Source: Actinomycetes bacterium
GTDB taxonomy: Bacteria; Actinomycetota; Acidimicrobiia; Acidimicrobiales; JAJYXR01
Length of the DNA: 35,439 nucleotides
Assembly (NCBI GenBank): GCA_021801795.1
Contig: JAJYXR010000023.1
Span: 1 to 35,439 of the forward strand
Direction: 5' to 3'
The notes below the pieces were generated by a model that saw only the letters and a list, made by a program, of their open reading frames with translations, did not search any database and was not told where the DNA came from. Of this stretch, positions 23,336 to 32,119 are shown one piece after another. Position 1 is the stretch's first letter. Each line of letters begins with the position of its first letter. A program made the translations under genes and the position numbers.

Positions 23336-24964
23336 TCACAGCTCGAGATCGACTACATGGGTGCCGACGATGGCAAGCTCCGCTGCGCTCGCGCGGGCAG
23401 CACGCTGGCTGGTGCTCTCGCCGGACCCGCTACCTGTCTCGCTGCCCAGCCCCTGGCGGCCTGCCTGGCCACCGGGCTGGTCTGTCCCGGGCTGGGACGT
23501 CGGCGCGTAGTGCAGCTCGACCGTCGACCCCCCCAGCCCGTCTGCGCTGAGCAGTTCGTGGAGGTGAGGCATCGCCGCCGACATGGCAGCGTGGCCCGCA
23601 TCAGTGGACGCGAAGAGCTGGACCGCCAGCGTCCCGTCGCTGAAGACCACCTGGGCCCGTAGCGCACCGAGACCCTCCGGGTAGAACTGCAGGACCACCG
23701 TGTGCTCGCCGGCCGCGCCCAGCTGGAACGGCTGGACAACACTTACCACCTGGTCCGCCAGGTGTGGCCCTGCTTCGATCGTCTGGGAGATCACCGTGCT
23801 CGACGCGACCTGGCCTGCGCTCGCCTCGCTAGTGGACGCTGGCGGGCTGATAACCCCGCTGTGTGTCGGCGCACTGGCTACCACCGGAGCACTGGCGCCC
23901 ACCGTCGCTCCGTTCGAGGCAGTCCCCGTGCCGGAACCTGGAGCAGTCGAACCCCCGCTGGCGCCATTCCCCGTGCCGGAACCTGGAGCAGCCGAACCCC
24001 CGCTGGCGCCATTCCCCGTGCCGGAACCTGGAGCAGCCGAACCCCCGCTGGCGCCAGATCCGGAGCCAGCACTGCCAGTAGGCGGCCTGGAGCCACCTGC
24101 AGCCTGCGCTACAGCATGCCCGCTGGCCTCCTGCAGCGCCGTAGCCGCACCAGATCCAGCAGTCGAGGTAGTAGGGCCACTGGTCGTGCTCGCTACAGCC
24201 GAAGCTGCTGGAGGCGCATCGGGAGTAGCGGCATCAGACGCGCTCCGTACTGGAGCAGGGGACCCGCTGGCGGAGTCGCCAGCAGCACCACTGGGATCGG
24301 CGGCAGCATTCGCGCCGGTGGCAGGTTCGGAGGTGGTCGGCGGACTCGCGGCAGCCTTCGCGCCGGTGGCAGGTTCGGAGGTGGTCGGCGGACTCGCGGC
24401 AGCCTTCGTGCCGGCGGCAGGTTCGGAGGTGGTCGGGGAGTCGGCAGGTCGATGACTCTCGGGAGCGGACGCGTCGACGGAATCGGAGATCGGAACCCGA
24501 GAGTGCGTGGACGAGCCGTCGCTCACCGAGGTTCCGGCGCGCTCAGGGCTTCCCGGCAATCCCGGCTGGGGAGCTTGTCGCGAAGACACATCGTGGCTGT
24601 GCGGAGATGGTTTCCCACTCTCGGCTCCGTGCCCGCCGGTAGGCGCGCTGTGGCGCGGGGCACCCGCTTCAGACTGGGTCTTGGCATCGCCGTTAGCTGG
24701 ACGGACCTTCGTGGCACCCGCTTCGGAGTGGGTCTTAGCATTGCCGGTAGCTGGAAGGTCCTTCGGGGCGACCGCTTCGGAGTGGGTCTTGGCACTGTTC
24801 AGAAGCTCGCCGAAGCCGCCGGAGGAAGTGGAGCCCTGGCCGTCGGGCGAGGATGGTGAGTGGGCGGATCCCCGGGCTTTTCCAGCCGGACTCGAGGAAG
24901 CCGGTGTGACAGCTGGGTGCGGCAGAACCGGGACAGCCGGCGCTGGGGTGGCGGACGCGTTCAT
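23336..24964 (-). CDS. fliK: Hook-length control protein FliK
   Basis: 542 residues from an ATG at 24964 that overlaps the upstream stop by four bases. FliK is exported, measures the hook and triggers the FlhB switch. The conserved C-terminal domain (about residues 400-480) shows HTVVLQFYPEGLGALRAQVV, then FSDGTLAVQLFASTDAGHAA and MPHLHELLSADGLGGSTVEL. The first 370 residues are an Ala/Ser/Gly/Pro ruler region with three tandem-repeat families. No cysteine-bearing or enzymatic domain is seen. Its place before flgD is standard. Confidence 0.92.
   Translation of the reverse strand: MNASATPAPAVPVLPHPAVTPASSSPAGKARGSAHSPSSPDGQGSTSSGGFGELLNSAKTHSEAVAPKDLPATGNAKTHSEAGATKVRPANGDAKTQSEAGAPRHSAPTGGHGAESGKPSPHSHDVSSRQAPQPGLPGSPERAGTSVSDGSSTHSRVPISDSVDASAPESHRPADSPTTSEPAAGTKAAASPPTTSEPATGAKAAASPPTTSEPATGANAAADPSGAAGDSASGSPAPVRSASDAATPDAPPAASAVASTTSGPTTSTAGSGAATALQEASGHAVAQAAGGSRPPTGSAGSGSGASGGSAAPGSGTGNGASGGSAAPGSGTGNGASGGSTAPGSGTGTASNGATVGASAPVVASAPTHSGVISPPASTSEASAGQVASSTVISQTIEAGPHLADQVVSVVQPFQLGAAGEHTVVLQFYPEGLGALRAQVVFSDGTLAVQLFASTDAGHAAMSAAMPHLHELLSADGLGGSTVELHYAPTSQPGTDQPGGQAGRQGLGSETGSGSGESTSQRAARASAAELAIVGTHVVDLEL
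23926..24058 (-). repeat. 45-base tandem repeats in fliK (SGGSAAPGSGTGNGA)
   Basis: About three near-identical copies, 15 residues each. Copies differ by single bases. Change in copy number would change FliK length by 15 residues. Confidence 0.85.
24306..24440 (-). repeat. 45-base tandem repeats in fliK (PPTTSEPATGAKAAA)
   Basis: Three copies, two nearly identical. They lie in the FliK ruler region and keep the frame. Confidence 0.85.
24650..24795 (-). repeat. 54-base imperfect repeats in fliK (AKTHSEA...)
   Basis: Three imperfect copies of an 18-residue unit beginning AKTHSEA or AKTQSEA. They are older and more diverged than the two 45-base families. Confidence 0.75.
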
Positions 24965-26154
24965 ACCTGGCCCCCCATGGCGTTCATGGCTGCCGTCACG
25001 CTCTTCACGTAGTTCTGGGTCTGGGTGTAGGGAGGGATTCCTCCGTAGCTCTCGACGGCTCCAGCACCAGCGTTATAGGCAGCCAGTGCCAGGGGAAGGG
25101 ACCCGAACTGCTGGAGGTTCCCGGCCAGGATCTGGGCTGCCGCGTCGATAGCCTGAGCCGGGTCGAATGGGTCCACGCCGTGGGAGGCAGCCGTCGAGGG
25201 CATGAGCTGCATAAGACCCTCGGCACCTGCCGAGCTGACCGCATTGGGATTGAAGCCGGACTCCACCTGCGCGACGGACGCCAGCAGCTGTGGTGGAAGG
25301 TCGTACTTAGCGGCAGCCTGCAGGAAGAGGGGGGCCAGCGACGCTGGGATCCCAGCCCCAGCCGAGCCGGACGATCCCATAGAGCCGCTCGGCGCGTAGG
25401 CACCATAGGCGCCAGCAGCTACACCGTAGGAGGCCTGGCCCCCATATGCGCTCTGGAGGCCAGCCGTATAAGACGATGACCCAGAGGAGGTAGGAGGAAC
25501 CACCTGGCGGATCCCACATAGCTCGGCGGTCCATACGGGTTCGACCCGGACCGAGCTGCCGGTATGCGGAGCGTCTATCATCATCCCGTTCCCTACGTAG
25601 ATACCTACGTGGCCTGGTCCGCCAGGTCCCGGCTCGAAGAACAGAAGGTCACCTGGCTGGGCCTCGGAGAGGCTGGCCACAGGGGTGCCGACCGTCGACT
25701 GCTCCTCAGAGGTCCGTGGGAGGCTGACCCCGAGGTTCGCGAAGACCTTCTGGACCAGCCCCGAGCAGTCGAAGCCGGTCGCAGGGCTCTCGCCTCCCCA
25801 TTGGTAGGGCACCCCCAGGTACTGCATGGCGTCGGAGACAACCGCGTTCCCGGTGGGGACCCCGGTAGAAGAGCCGGCGGCATACGATGACCCTGCCGCC
25901 GCCCCCCTGGTGCCGTAGAGGCCCGATCCCCCAGACACGCCCTGCGCCGAGGATCCACCTGACATAGCCGAGAGCTGAGCCTGGGCACCGTCGAGGACTG
26001 CCGCGAAGGCACCGGGGTCGGAGATCAGCTTCGCCGGATCGGCGGCGAGCGCGTCGAGGTTGGAACCTATCGAGGAGTAGGCCTCGACCAGGCTCGTGAT
26101 CCCCGAGGCGAGTGCCTGGACCTGGGGGGGCGGCGTGGGTGCCAGCTCAGCCAA
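24961..26154 (-). CDS. Cell-wall hydrolase: NlpC/P60 peptidase plus SLT transglycosylase
   Basis: 397 residues from a TTG at 26154, seven bases after GAGGGAG, overlapping fliJ by eight bases. Residues about 101-220 are an NlpC/P60 endopeptidase: Cys130 in GFDCSGLVQK, His182 in GHVGIYVGNG, His197 as the third polar residue. Residues about 268-395 are a lytic transglycosylase: Glu298 in VAQVESGFNPNAV, then GLMQLMPSTA and LAAYNAGAGAVESYGG. Together they could cut both peptide and glycan strands. No signal peptide is visible; the N-terminus resembles a flagellar secreted protein. With its place between fliJ and fliK, this suggests export through the flagellar apparatus to open the wall for the rod, as FlgJ does in proteobacteria. 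Confidence 0.9.
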   Translation of the reverse strand: MAELAPTPPPQVQALASGITSLVEAYSSIGSNLDALAADPAKLISDPGAFAAVLDGAQAQLSAMSGGSSAQGVSGGSGLYGTRGAAAGSSYAAGSSTGVPTGNAVVSDAMQYLGVPYQWGGESPATGFDCSGLVQKVFANLGVSLPRTSEEQSTVGTPVASLSEAQPGDLLFFEPGPGGPGHVGIYVGNGMMIDAPHTGSSVRVEPVWTAELCGIRQVVPPTSSGSSSYTAGLQSAYGGQASYGVAAGAYGAYAPSGSMGSSGSAGAGIPASLAPLFLQAAAKYDLPPQLLASVAQVESGFNPNAVSSAGAEGLMQLMPSTAASHGVDPFDPAQAIDAAAQILAGNLQQFGSLPLALAAYNAGAGAVESYGGIPPYTQTQNYVKSVTAAMNAMGGQV

Positions 26155-26632
26155 CGGAGGCTCCCTCTTCGTGGCGCGCCTGGCTGCCCAGTCCCGCTGG
26201 GTGCTCAGCCCTGGCCCGGAGCCAGCGGATGGCAGCCAGCTCGTCGAGGACCTTCGCCTCGCGCCTGGCCTGGTCGAGCTCGTACTCCGCGTGCCTGCGC
26301 TCGTCGAGACGCTCTAGCATGCGGACCCTTCCCCGCGCTGCCTGCCAGACAGCAGTCCTCTCCTCGCAAAGCTCCAGGGCGCCCCTCAGCGAGGCTCCAG
26401 CCGCGCTCAGGCTCCTGCCTGCACGCTCGGCCGCCTCGCGCTCGTAGCGGAAGTCCTGCACGCTGCACACGCCGCTTCCCTGCTGGAGGGCAGCACACCA
26501 CGCAAGCGACCTCTCCAGATCCTCCTCAGCGGCTCTACGCGACCTGACGGCAGCCGCCAGATCCTGGCGGGCACGCTGCTCGGAGAGCTTCCGCACCCGC
26601 ATCACGGTCTCCAGGCGGAAGCGGTAGGCCAT
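26147..26632 (-). CDS. fliJ: Flagellar export protein FliJ
   Basis: 161 residues from the ATG at 26632, whose A is shared with the fliI stop (TGATG). The family start is AYRFRLETVMRVRKLSEQRA. The rest is a long coiled coil rich in Arg, Ala and Glu (RQDLAAAVRSRRAAEEDLER and YELDQARREAKVLDELAAIR). FliJ is the stalk in the FliI ring and couples ATP and ion energy to export. The longer frame (15 codons) has no ribosome site and lies in fliI. Confidence 0.9.
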   Translation of the reverse strand: MAYRFRLETVMRVRKLSEQRARQDLAAAVRSRRAAEEDLERSLAWCAALQQGSGVCSVQDFRYEREAAERAGRSLSAAGASLRGALELCEERTAVWQAARGRVRMLERLDERRHAEYELDQARREAKVLDELAAIRWLRARAEHPAGLGSQARHEEGASVG

Positions 26633-28122
26633 CAGATGCTCGCCCCTGTGGCGCCGAGGGCCTGGGCGCCGGCCCATGTGGCTGGCCCGCTGAAGCCACC
26701 GCTGCCCCCATTCACGGTGCCACCGCCCTGGCCGCTGCCCATGCCGACGCCGGTGCCACCGCCCATGCCGCCGCCGCCAGGCGCGGCTGGATCGACCCCG
26801 GACGCTGCCGGAGGCAGGTCTGTAGCCATCAGGGCCTGGAGGCAGGCCCAGGACTCCTCTGCAGGTGATATCTCGTGCAGATCCTGGCGCAGGAAGGCCT
26901 CGATGAAGTCCGACATGCCAAGTGCTCGATCCACGCTCGGGTTGGTGCCTCGTACGTAGGCACCGATCTCCACGAGGTCCTTCGCGTCGCGCATAGCTGC
27001 GAGCAGCTTCCTCAGCTCAGTGGCGGCCTGCCTGCCTTCGGCGGTGGTGATCATGGGCTCGAGTCGTGATATGGACTCGAGCACGTCCACGCTCGGGAAG
27101 TGACCAGAGGTGGCGAGGCGTCGCGACAGCACGAGGTGCCCGTCGAGAAGCGACCGTGCCGCGTCGGCTATGGGTTCGTTCATGTCGTCTGCCTCGACCA
27201 GCACGGTGTAGAGACCGGTGATGCTTCCCTCGTCGTCGCATCCGGCACGCTCCAGCAGGCGAGCCAGCAGGGAGAACACCGAAGGTGGATATCCCCTGGT
27301 CGCGGGGGGTTCTCCTGCAGAGAGGCCCACCTCGCGCTGGGCCATCGCGAACCTGGTGAGGCTGTCCATCATGAGGACCACATCGCGTCCCTGGTCGCGG
27401 AACCACTCCGCGATGCGTGTAGCCGTAAAGGCCGCTCGTATGCGCACGAGGGCAGGTTCGTCCGAGGTGGCCACTACGACCACCGAGCGGGCAAGGCCTT
27501 CCTCGCCGAGGTCGTTCACCAGGAACTCGTTGACCTCACGACCGCGCTCTCCCACCAGGGCAAGCACCGAGACGTCCGCCTCGGTGCCACGGGCGACCAT
27601 CGAGAGCAGGCTGGACTTGCCAACGCCGGAGCCAGAGAAGATGCCCAGCCGCTGGCCCCTGCCGCAGGGCACGAGGGTATCTATCACACGGATGCCGAGC
27701 GGAAGCTGCCTGTCTATGAGGCGCCTGTCGAGTGGGTGGGGAGACTCTGCCTGGAGTCCCACCTCCTCCAGGCCCTCCGGCAAGGCCCTGCCGTCGAGAG
27801 GACGCCCGAGCCCGTCGAGCACCCTGCCCATGAGGTTCTCGCCGACGCTTATGCGCAGGGGGGTCCCGAGAGCTTCCACGGGGGTACCGAACCGTACTCC
27901 GGATAGTTCCCCATATGGCATGCAGGCGAGGCTCTTGCCATCGACCGATACCACCTCGCCGTCCACTGGCGGCCCACCCTCGGGCATGATGCGCACTCCC
28001 TCACCGAGGGCGGCCTGCAGGCCGTCTACCTCAACCCTGAGGCCCACCATCCGGCCCACACGGCCATAGCGAACTGGTGCTGCAGCATCGATTGCACGAT
28101 CACGGACATCCAGCAGGCTCAT
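26632..28122 (-). CDS. fliI: Flagellar export ATPase FliI
   Basis: 496 residues from the ATG at 28122, six bases after GGAGGTGG; the start overlaps the fliH stop by four bases, and the open frame upstream is shadow. FliI forms the hexameric ATPase under the gate. The P-loop is SGSGVGKSS (163-171), GERGREVNEF follows at 191, and Walker B is VVLMMDSLTR (248-257), then RFAMAQREVGLSAGEPPATR. The C-terminal core ends near residue 440. A Gly-rich tail of about 55 residues (GGGGMGGGTGVGMGSGQ) is extra to the family. Confidence 0.97.
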   Translation of the reverse strand: MSLLDVRDRAIDAAAPVRYGRVGRMVGLRVEVDGLQAALGEGVRIMPEGGPPVDGEVVSVDGKSLACMPYGELSGVRFGTPVEALGTPLRISVGENLMGRVLDGLGRPLDGRALPEGLEEVGLQAESPHPLDRRLIDRQLPLGIRVIDTLVPCGRGQRLGIFSGSGVGKSSLLSMVARGTEADVSVLALVGERGREVNEFLVNDLGEEGLARSVVVVATSDEPALVRIRAAFTATRIAEWFRDQGRDVVLMMDSLTRFAMAQREVGLSAGEPPATRGYPPSVFSLLARLLERAGCDDEGSITGLYTVLVEADDMNEPIADAARSLLDGHLVLSRRLATSGHFPSVDVLESISRLEPMITTAEGRQAATELRKLLAAMRDAKDLVEIGAYVRGTNPSVDRALGMSDFIEAFLRQDLHEISPAEESWACLQALMATDLPPAASGVDPAAPGGGGMGGGTGVGMGSGQGGGTVNGGSGGFSGPATWAGAQALGATGASI

Positions 28123-29057
28123 GACGCCACCTCCGCGTCGATCACCGGCGGGGCCTGCTCCGACTGGCGACTGGAGGGGCGACTGGGAGGGGACTGGCTC
28201 GTGGGACGCCCGGAGGAGGAGGGGGCGGACGTCGATCCCTGCCTCCGAGACTGCGAGGGGGCCGAGGTGGATCCCTGCCTCGGAGACTGCGAGGGGGCCT
28301 TCGCTCCCCGCTGCGAGGTAGCCTGGGCCCCCCGCCTGGTCGACCCACGAGGCCGGGTGGAAGATCCGCCCGATGCACCGATCGCTGCCCGGACGCGCTC
28401 CAATGCGGAATCGATGCTGGCATCTATGCGGCAGGGACCGGCGTCGACCACGCATCCCCCGCGGCCTACCTCCGGATCGGCCACGAAGGACAGTCCCCGA
28501 CTGTCCAGCCCGGCGTCCCCCGCGCGCTCGCGCACGGCGTCGAGGTCCTCGGGGTGGAGATGGAACACCAGTGGCTCGTCGTCTGGCACGAGGGCGAGGG
28601 CTCTTTTCACTGCGTCGACACCCGGGGCCGAAGCGAGCTCGATCTCCCTACCGACCATGGTCTCCACGAGCGCGAAGGCCAGCTCGGCGGCATCGCCGGC
28701 CAGCACCTCTACCGCCTCGGCTCGCCCAGACTCCACGGCCGCCACCGCCTCGGTAAGGGCACTGACTAACCTCGCAGTGTCCGCGGCGTACTTCTTCAGC
28801 ATCGCGTGGTACTGGGCTGCCAGCTCCTCCTCGGCCTGACGCCTCCCTGCTGCGTAGGCCTCGGATCGTATGCTCTCCACCTCGGCCGCCAGGACCTCCA
28901 GGGGATCGGGGCCTTCGGGCTCCGTGGCCACCAGGCCGCCCGGACGGTGCCGACGGGCGTCGACCAGCAGCTTCGCAGGCCGCGCCGAGCCGTTCACAGC
29001 CGAACCCGGGATGAGCCGCGACGCGCTCGATGGTGTCGGCTCGCTCCACCAGGGCAT
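28119..29057 (-). CDS. fliH: Flagellar export ATPase regulator FliH
   Basis: 312 residues from the ATG at 29057 overlapping the fliG stop by one base (TGATG). FliH dimers bind FliI and anchor it at the C ring. The call rests on the coiled region (about 55-110, EVLAAEVESIRSEAYAAGRR with a Gly/Ala pattern), the C-terminal domain (LVETMVGREIELA, LVFHLHPEDLDAVRERAGDA, DPEVGRGGCVVDAGPCRIDA) and its place. A tail of about 75 Ser/Arg/Pro residues follows, with SQSPRQGSTSAP repeated, which is unusual. Confidence 0.9.
   Translation of the reverse strand: MPWWSEPTPSSASRLIPGSAVNGSARPAKLLVDARRHRPGGLVATEPEGPDPLEVLAAEVESIRSEAYAAGRRQAEEELAAQYHAMLKKYAADTARLVSALTEAVAAVESGRAEAVEVLAGDAAELAFALVETMVGREIELASAPGVDAVKRALALVPDDEPLVFHLHPEDLDAVRERAGDAGLDSRGLSFVADPEVGRGGCVVDAGPCRIDASIDSALERVRAAIGASGGSSTRPRGSTRRGAQATSQRGAKAPSQSPRQGSTSAPSQSRRQGSTSAPSSSGRPTSQSPPSRPSSRQSEQAPPVIDAEVAS
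28224..28300 (-). repeat. 36-base tandem repeats in the FliH tail
   Basis: Two copies of a unit coding SQSPRQGSTSAP, differing at few bases. They encode part of the basic Ser-rich tail. Confidence 0.75.
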
Positions 29058-30061
29058 CAGACCACCAGCTCGTCGGCCTCGCGAGCGATCACTATCTCCC
29101 CTGCAGCTTCCAGGTCGCGCACGATCCGTACGATCTCTGCCTGTGCGGTCTCGACTACCGAGGTACGGGTGGGACCGAGAGCCTCGATCTCCTCGTCGAG
29201 CTCGGCCACGGCGCGAGATGTCATGTTCTGGGAGAACTTCGCCTTCACCTCGCGCGGGACACCCTTCAGCGCAACAGCTAGATCCTTCAGGGCCACCTGG
29301 CGGAGCACCAGCTGCAGGGAGCGGCCATCCAGGGTGACTATGTCCTCGAAGGTGAAGAGACGCTGGCGGACCTCTTCTGCGAGCTCACGATCCGCCTCGT
29401 CCAGCCAGCCGAGTATCTGCTTCTCCGCCTGGCGGTCGGAGCAGTTCAGAATGTTCACGAGTGACTGGACACCACCGGTGGTGAGCGAGCCGCTTGCCTC
29501 GAGGAAGGTGGAGAGTCGCCGTTCGAGCACACTCGCTGCCTGGCGGACCACCTCGGGCGACACCCTGTTCATCCTTCCTATCCGCTGTGCCACCTCGGCT
29601 CGCAGCTCGTCGTCGAGCAGGGACATGATCTCTGCTGCATTGTCCGACGTGAGGTGAGCCAGAACTATGGCGATCGTCTGGGGATGCTCGCTCGACAGGA
29701 AGCTGGCAGCCGTCGAGGGGGCCACGGAGTTAAGGAAGGCCAGCGGACCACTTCCAGCCGGGCCGAACAGCCTGCCCAGCAGCTCCTCCGCGCGTGCCGA
29801 GCCGAGGCGTTCACGCAGCACCCGGCGCGCTGCGTCCACACCACCCTGGCCGACACTGCGTATCACCGATACTGCCTGGACGAACTCCTCCACCACTCCC
29901 CGAACTGTCTCGATGTCCAGGGGCGGCAGCTTCGCCACCTCTCCGACCAGCTCCACCACCTCCACGTCGCTCATCTCGCGAAGCACACGTGTGGCCTGGT
30001 CGCCCCCGAGCTGCACGAGCATCGCCGCAGCCTTCTGCCTGCCCGTCAGCGCCACAGTCAT
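29057..30061 (-). CDS. fliG: Flagellar motor switch protein FliG
   Basis: 334 residues, ATG overlapping the fliF stop by four bases; normal length. FliG joins the MS ring to the C ring and makes torque with MotA. The EHPQ motif is at 125-128 in SSEHPQTIAIVLAHL; the C-terminal torque domain has FTFEDIVTLDGRSLQLVLRQ, ALKGVPREVKAKFSQNMTSR and GPTRTSVVETAQAEIVRIVR. The domain order N, M, C is complete. Confidence 0.98.
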   Translation of the reverse strand: MTVALTGRQKAAAMLVQLGGDQATRVLREMSDVEVVELVGEVAKLPPLDIETVRGVVEEFVQAVSVIRSVGQGGVDAARRVLRERLGSARAEELLGRLFGPAGSGPLAFLNSVAPSTAASFLSSEHPQTIAIVLAHLTSDNAAEIMSLLDDELRAEVAQRIGRMNRVSPEVVRQAASVLERRLSTFLEASGSLTTGGVQSLVNILNCSDRQAEKQILGWLDEADRELAEEVRQRLFTFEDIVTLDGRSLQLVLRQVALKDLAVALKGVPREVKAKFSQNMTSRAVAELDEEIEALGPTRTSVVETAQAEIVRIVRDLEAAGEIVIAREADELVV

Positions 30062-31749
30062 GCCGCGTCACCTGCAGGCTCAGGTGCTTCCTCGTTCAGC
30101 GCCTGGTCACGCGCACCGTTACGGGCTTCGGCCTGGGGCTTCGGTATCGACTCCTGCATCCAGCCCCTCAGCAGCCTCGCGACCTCGTCCGGCTGCTGTT
30201 CGATGAACTCCCCGATGTTCGACGCCTCGAGCTCCTGGCTGAAGCTTTCTCCGATCATCAAGTCCTTGGGCACGAGAGGCAGCTCCTCCGTCAGCGGCTC
30301 GCCGAGCGGAACCGGCTCGAACACCCCGCTCGGCAGGCTGGCGATGGACTCCGCCGGCAGGTACTCGGGCTCGCGGGCTCGGCGGGCAGAACGGTATATG
30401 AGGAACAGGACGACCAGGAGAGCCAGTGCCAGCCCTCCGATCTTCGCGAGGTTCTCCAGGTCAGCCCGGCGCTTAGCTGCGGCAGCCTGCGCGGCAGCCT
30501 GCGCGGCGGCCTGAGTCGCGGCAGTGGAGAAGGGTGCCACCACCACCGACATGGTGTCACCGCGCGCTGCCTGTATGCCTGCCGTGGCCGAGGCGAGCTG
30601 GGCAACATCTGCCCTGGTGACGCCCTTCGGGAGCGTGTTGGCCAGCACCGACACCGACAGGCGCTGGACTGCTCCTGGCGCCTGGGTGATGTCCTGGGTG
30701 ATGGTCGCCACCTGGTTCTGGGTGTCGTTCTGGTTCTGGGTGAAGTTGTTTATCTGGTTCCCGATCGGCGTGGGAACGATGGTGCCGAGCTGGCCACCCG
30801 GTGGCGTGCCATTGCCTGTGAAGGTCTCGGTGTTCGTGGAGGTGCTGCCCGGCACCACGATCGGCTTACCGTTGGCCGACGTCTGGAAGCCCTTGGTGAC
30901 GGTGTGGACCTTGTTGAAGTCGAGGGTCGCGTTCACGTTCACGTCGGCATTGTTCGGGCCGAGCACGCGGTCGAGCTGCTGCTCGATCTGGAGCGCGAGA
31001 AGGTTGTCGTAGGCCTGCTGCTCCTGCTGGTTCGACTGGGGAGTCTGGCTGACCCCGGGACCTGCCAGCAGGTTTCCGTTCGAGTCCGCGACGGTCACGT
31101 TCGACGGGTCGAGGTTGGGCACCGCAGATGCCACCAGGTGCACGATCGCCTGCACCTCTCCGGTGGTGAGCGTCCCGCCATCTGACATGGTCACGAGCAC
31201 GGAGGCCGACGGGGTCTGGGTGTTGCCGAGGGCAAAGGGGCCGGTCTGGGGTAGGACCAGGTTCACCTGAGCGTTGCTCACCCCCTTGATGGACTCGATG
31301 GTCGTGTCCAGCTCCCCCTGGAGGCCCTGCTGGTAGTCAACCTGCTGGGTGAAGGAGGAGGTGGTTATGCCCTCCTTGTCCACGATCGACAGGCCCACAG
31401 TTCCGCTCTGGGGCAGCCCGGCCTGGGCGAGCGCGAGGCGCTGCTGGTCCACGTCGTTCTGTGGAACGAGGATGGTGGTGCCGTTATTCGACAGCTGGAA
31501 CGGAACGTGGTCGGCGGCGAGCTGGGCCGTCATGGCGCTCACCTGGGAAGGCTGGACGTTCGTGAACAACGGAGAGTAGGTAGGCTGGCCGGCCTTGGTC
31601 ATGAAGAAGATCGCAGCGGCGGCCACGGCCAGCACCGTGATCCCCACCACTGCCTTCTGGCCGAGGGTGAACTCCTGCGAGATCGTGCGGATCCTGCCTG
31701 CGAGTTGCTCGCGCAGGCGGACCAGCTCGTCGGGAACCGCGAGTGCCAT
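30058..31749 (-). CDS. fliF: Flagellar MS-ring protein FliF
   Basis: 563 residues from the ATG at 31749, six bases after GGGGTGAT. FliF forms the MS ring. A membrane helix at about 32-50 (AVVGITVLAVAAAAIFFMT) is followed by the ring-building motifs YSPLFTNVQPSQVSAMTAQL, LPQSGTVGLSIVDKEGITTS and SNAQVNLVLPQTGPF. The second helix lies at about 445-465 (LALALLVVLFLIYRSARR). The C-terminal tail contains FIEQQPDEVARLLRGWMQES, the FliG-binding segment. An Ala-rich repeat (AAAQAAAQAAAQAAA pattern) precedes helix two. Confidence 0.98.
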   Translation of the reverse strand: MALAVPDELVRLREQLAGRIRTISQEFTLGQKAVVGITVLAVAAAAIFFMTKAGQPTYSPLFTNVQPSQVSAMTAQLAADHVPFQLSNNGTTILVPQNDVDQQRLALAQAGLPQSGTVGLSIVDKEGITTSSFTQQVDYQQGLQGELDTTIESIKGVSNAQVNLVLPQTGPFALGNTQTPSASVLVTMSDGGTLTTGEVQAIVHLVASAVPNLDPSNVTVADSNGNLLAGPGVSQTPQSNQQEQQAYDNLLALQIEQQLDRVLGPNNADVNVNATLDFNKVHTVTKGFQTSANGKPIVVPGSTSTNTETFTGNGTPPGGQLGTIVPTPIGNQINNFTQNQNDTQNQVATITQDITQAPGAVQRLSVSVLANTLPKGVTRADVAQLASATAGIQAARGDTMSVVVAPFSTAATQAAAQAAAQAAAAKRRADLENLAKIGGLALALLVVLFLIYRSARRAREPEYLPAESIASLPSGVFEPVPLGEPLTEELPLVPKDLMIGESFSQELEASNIGEFIEQQPDEVARLLRGWMQESIPKPQAEARNGARDQALNEEAPEPAGDAA

Positions 31750-31772
31750 GTCAGATCACCCCCCTGTATCTC

Positions 31773-32117
31773 CTAGACGGACATGTTCATGATCAGGTTG
31801 AACGCGGCGGCAGCCTTGTCGGCGACTGAGGTCGTGAGCTGTGTGGCCAGCGTCGACTGCTCCGCAGAGATCATGTAGTCGGCTATGTTCCCCGTGCCGG
31901 CGGCCACGCTGATGGCCTGGGCGTTTGCGTTCGACTGGACCTGCTGGAGGTTCTGGAGCGCGTTGGCCAGGTCACCCAGGAAGCCACCCTGCGAGCTCGA
32001 GGTGGCGCCCGTGGACGCTGCACCAGCGGTCGTCGCCGCGGCGGTGCCGATGCCGCCCATGGGGGTGATGGCCGGCGGGGTGGCGATCGACGGGATGCCT
32101 GGTATGGGAATCGTCAT
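31773..32117 (-). CDS. fliE: Flagellar hook-basal body protein FliE
   Basis: 114 residues, ATG two bases after the flgC stop. FliE links the MS ring to the rod. It has a Gly/Ala/Thr N-terminus, then FLGDLANALQNLQQVQSNAN and the C-terminal DYMISAEQSTLATQLTTSVA with AFNLIMNMSV. Length and position (flgB-flgC-fliE-fliF) are standard. Confidence 0.96.
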   Translation of the reverse strand: MTIPIPGIPSIATPPAITPMGGIGTAAATTAGAASTGATSSSQGGFLGDLANALQNLQQVQSNANAQAISVAAGTGNIADYMISAEQSTLATQLTTSVADKAAAAFNLIMNMSV

Positions 32118-32119
32118 CG

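Noticed and set aside
23702..24859. 385-residue plus-strand frame opposite fliK
   Set aside because: Arg/Gly repeats are the complement of the FliK repeats; no independent signal.
28123..28455. 111-codon N-terminal extension of fliI
   Set aside because: It runs through the end of fliH in another frame; the ATG at 28122 has GGAGGTGG and fits FliI starts.
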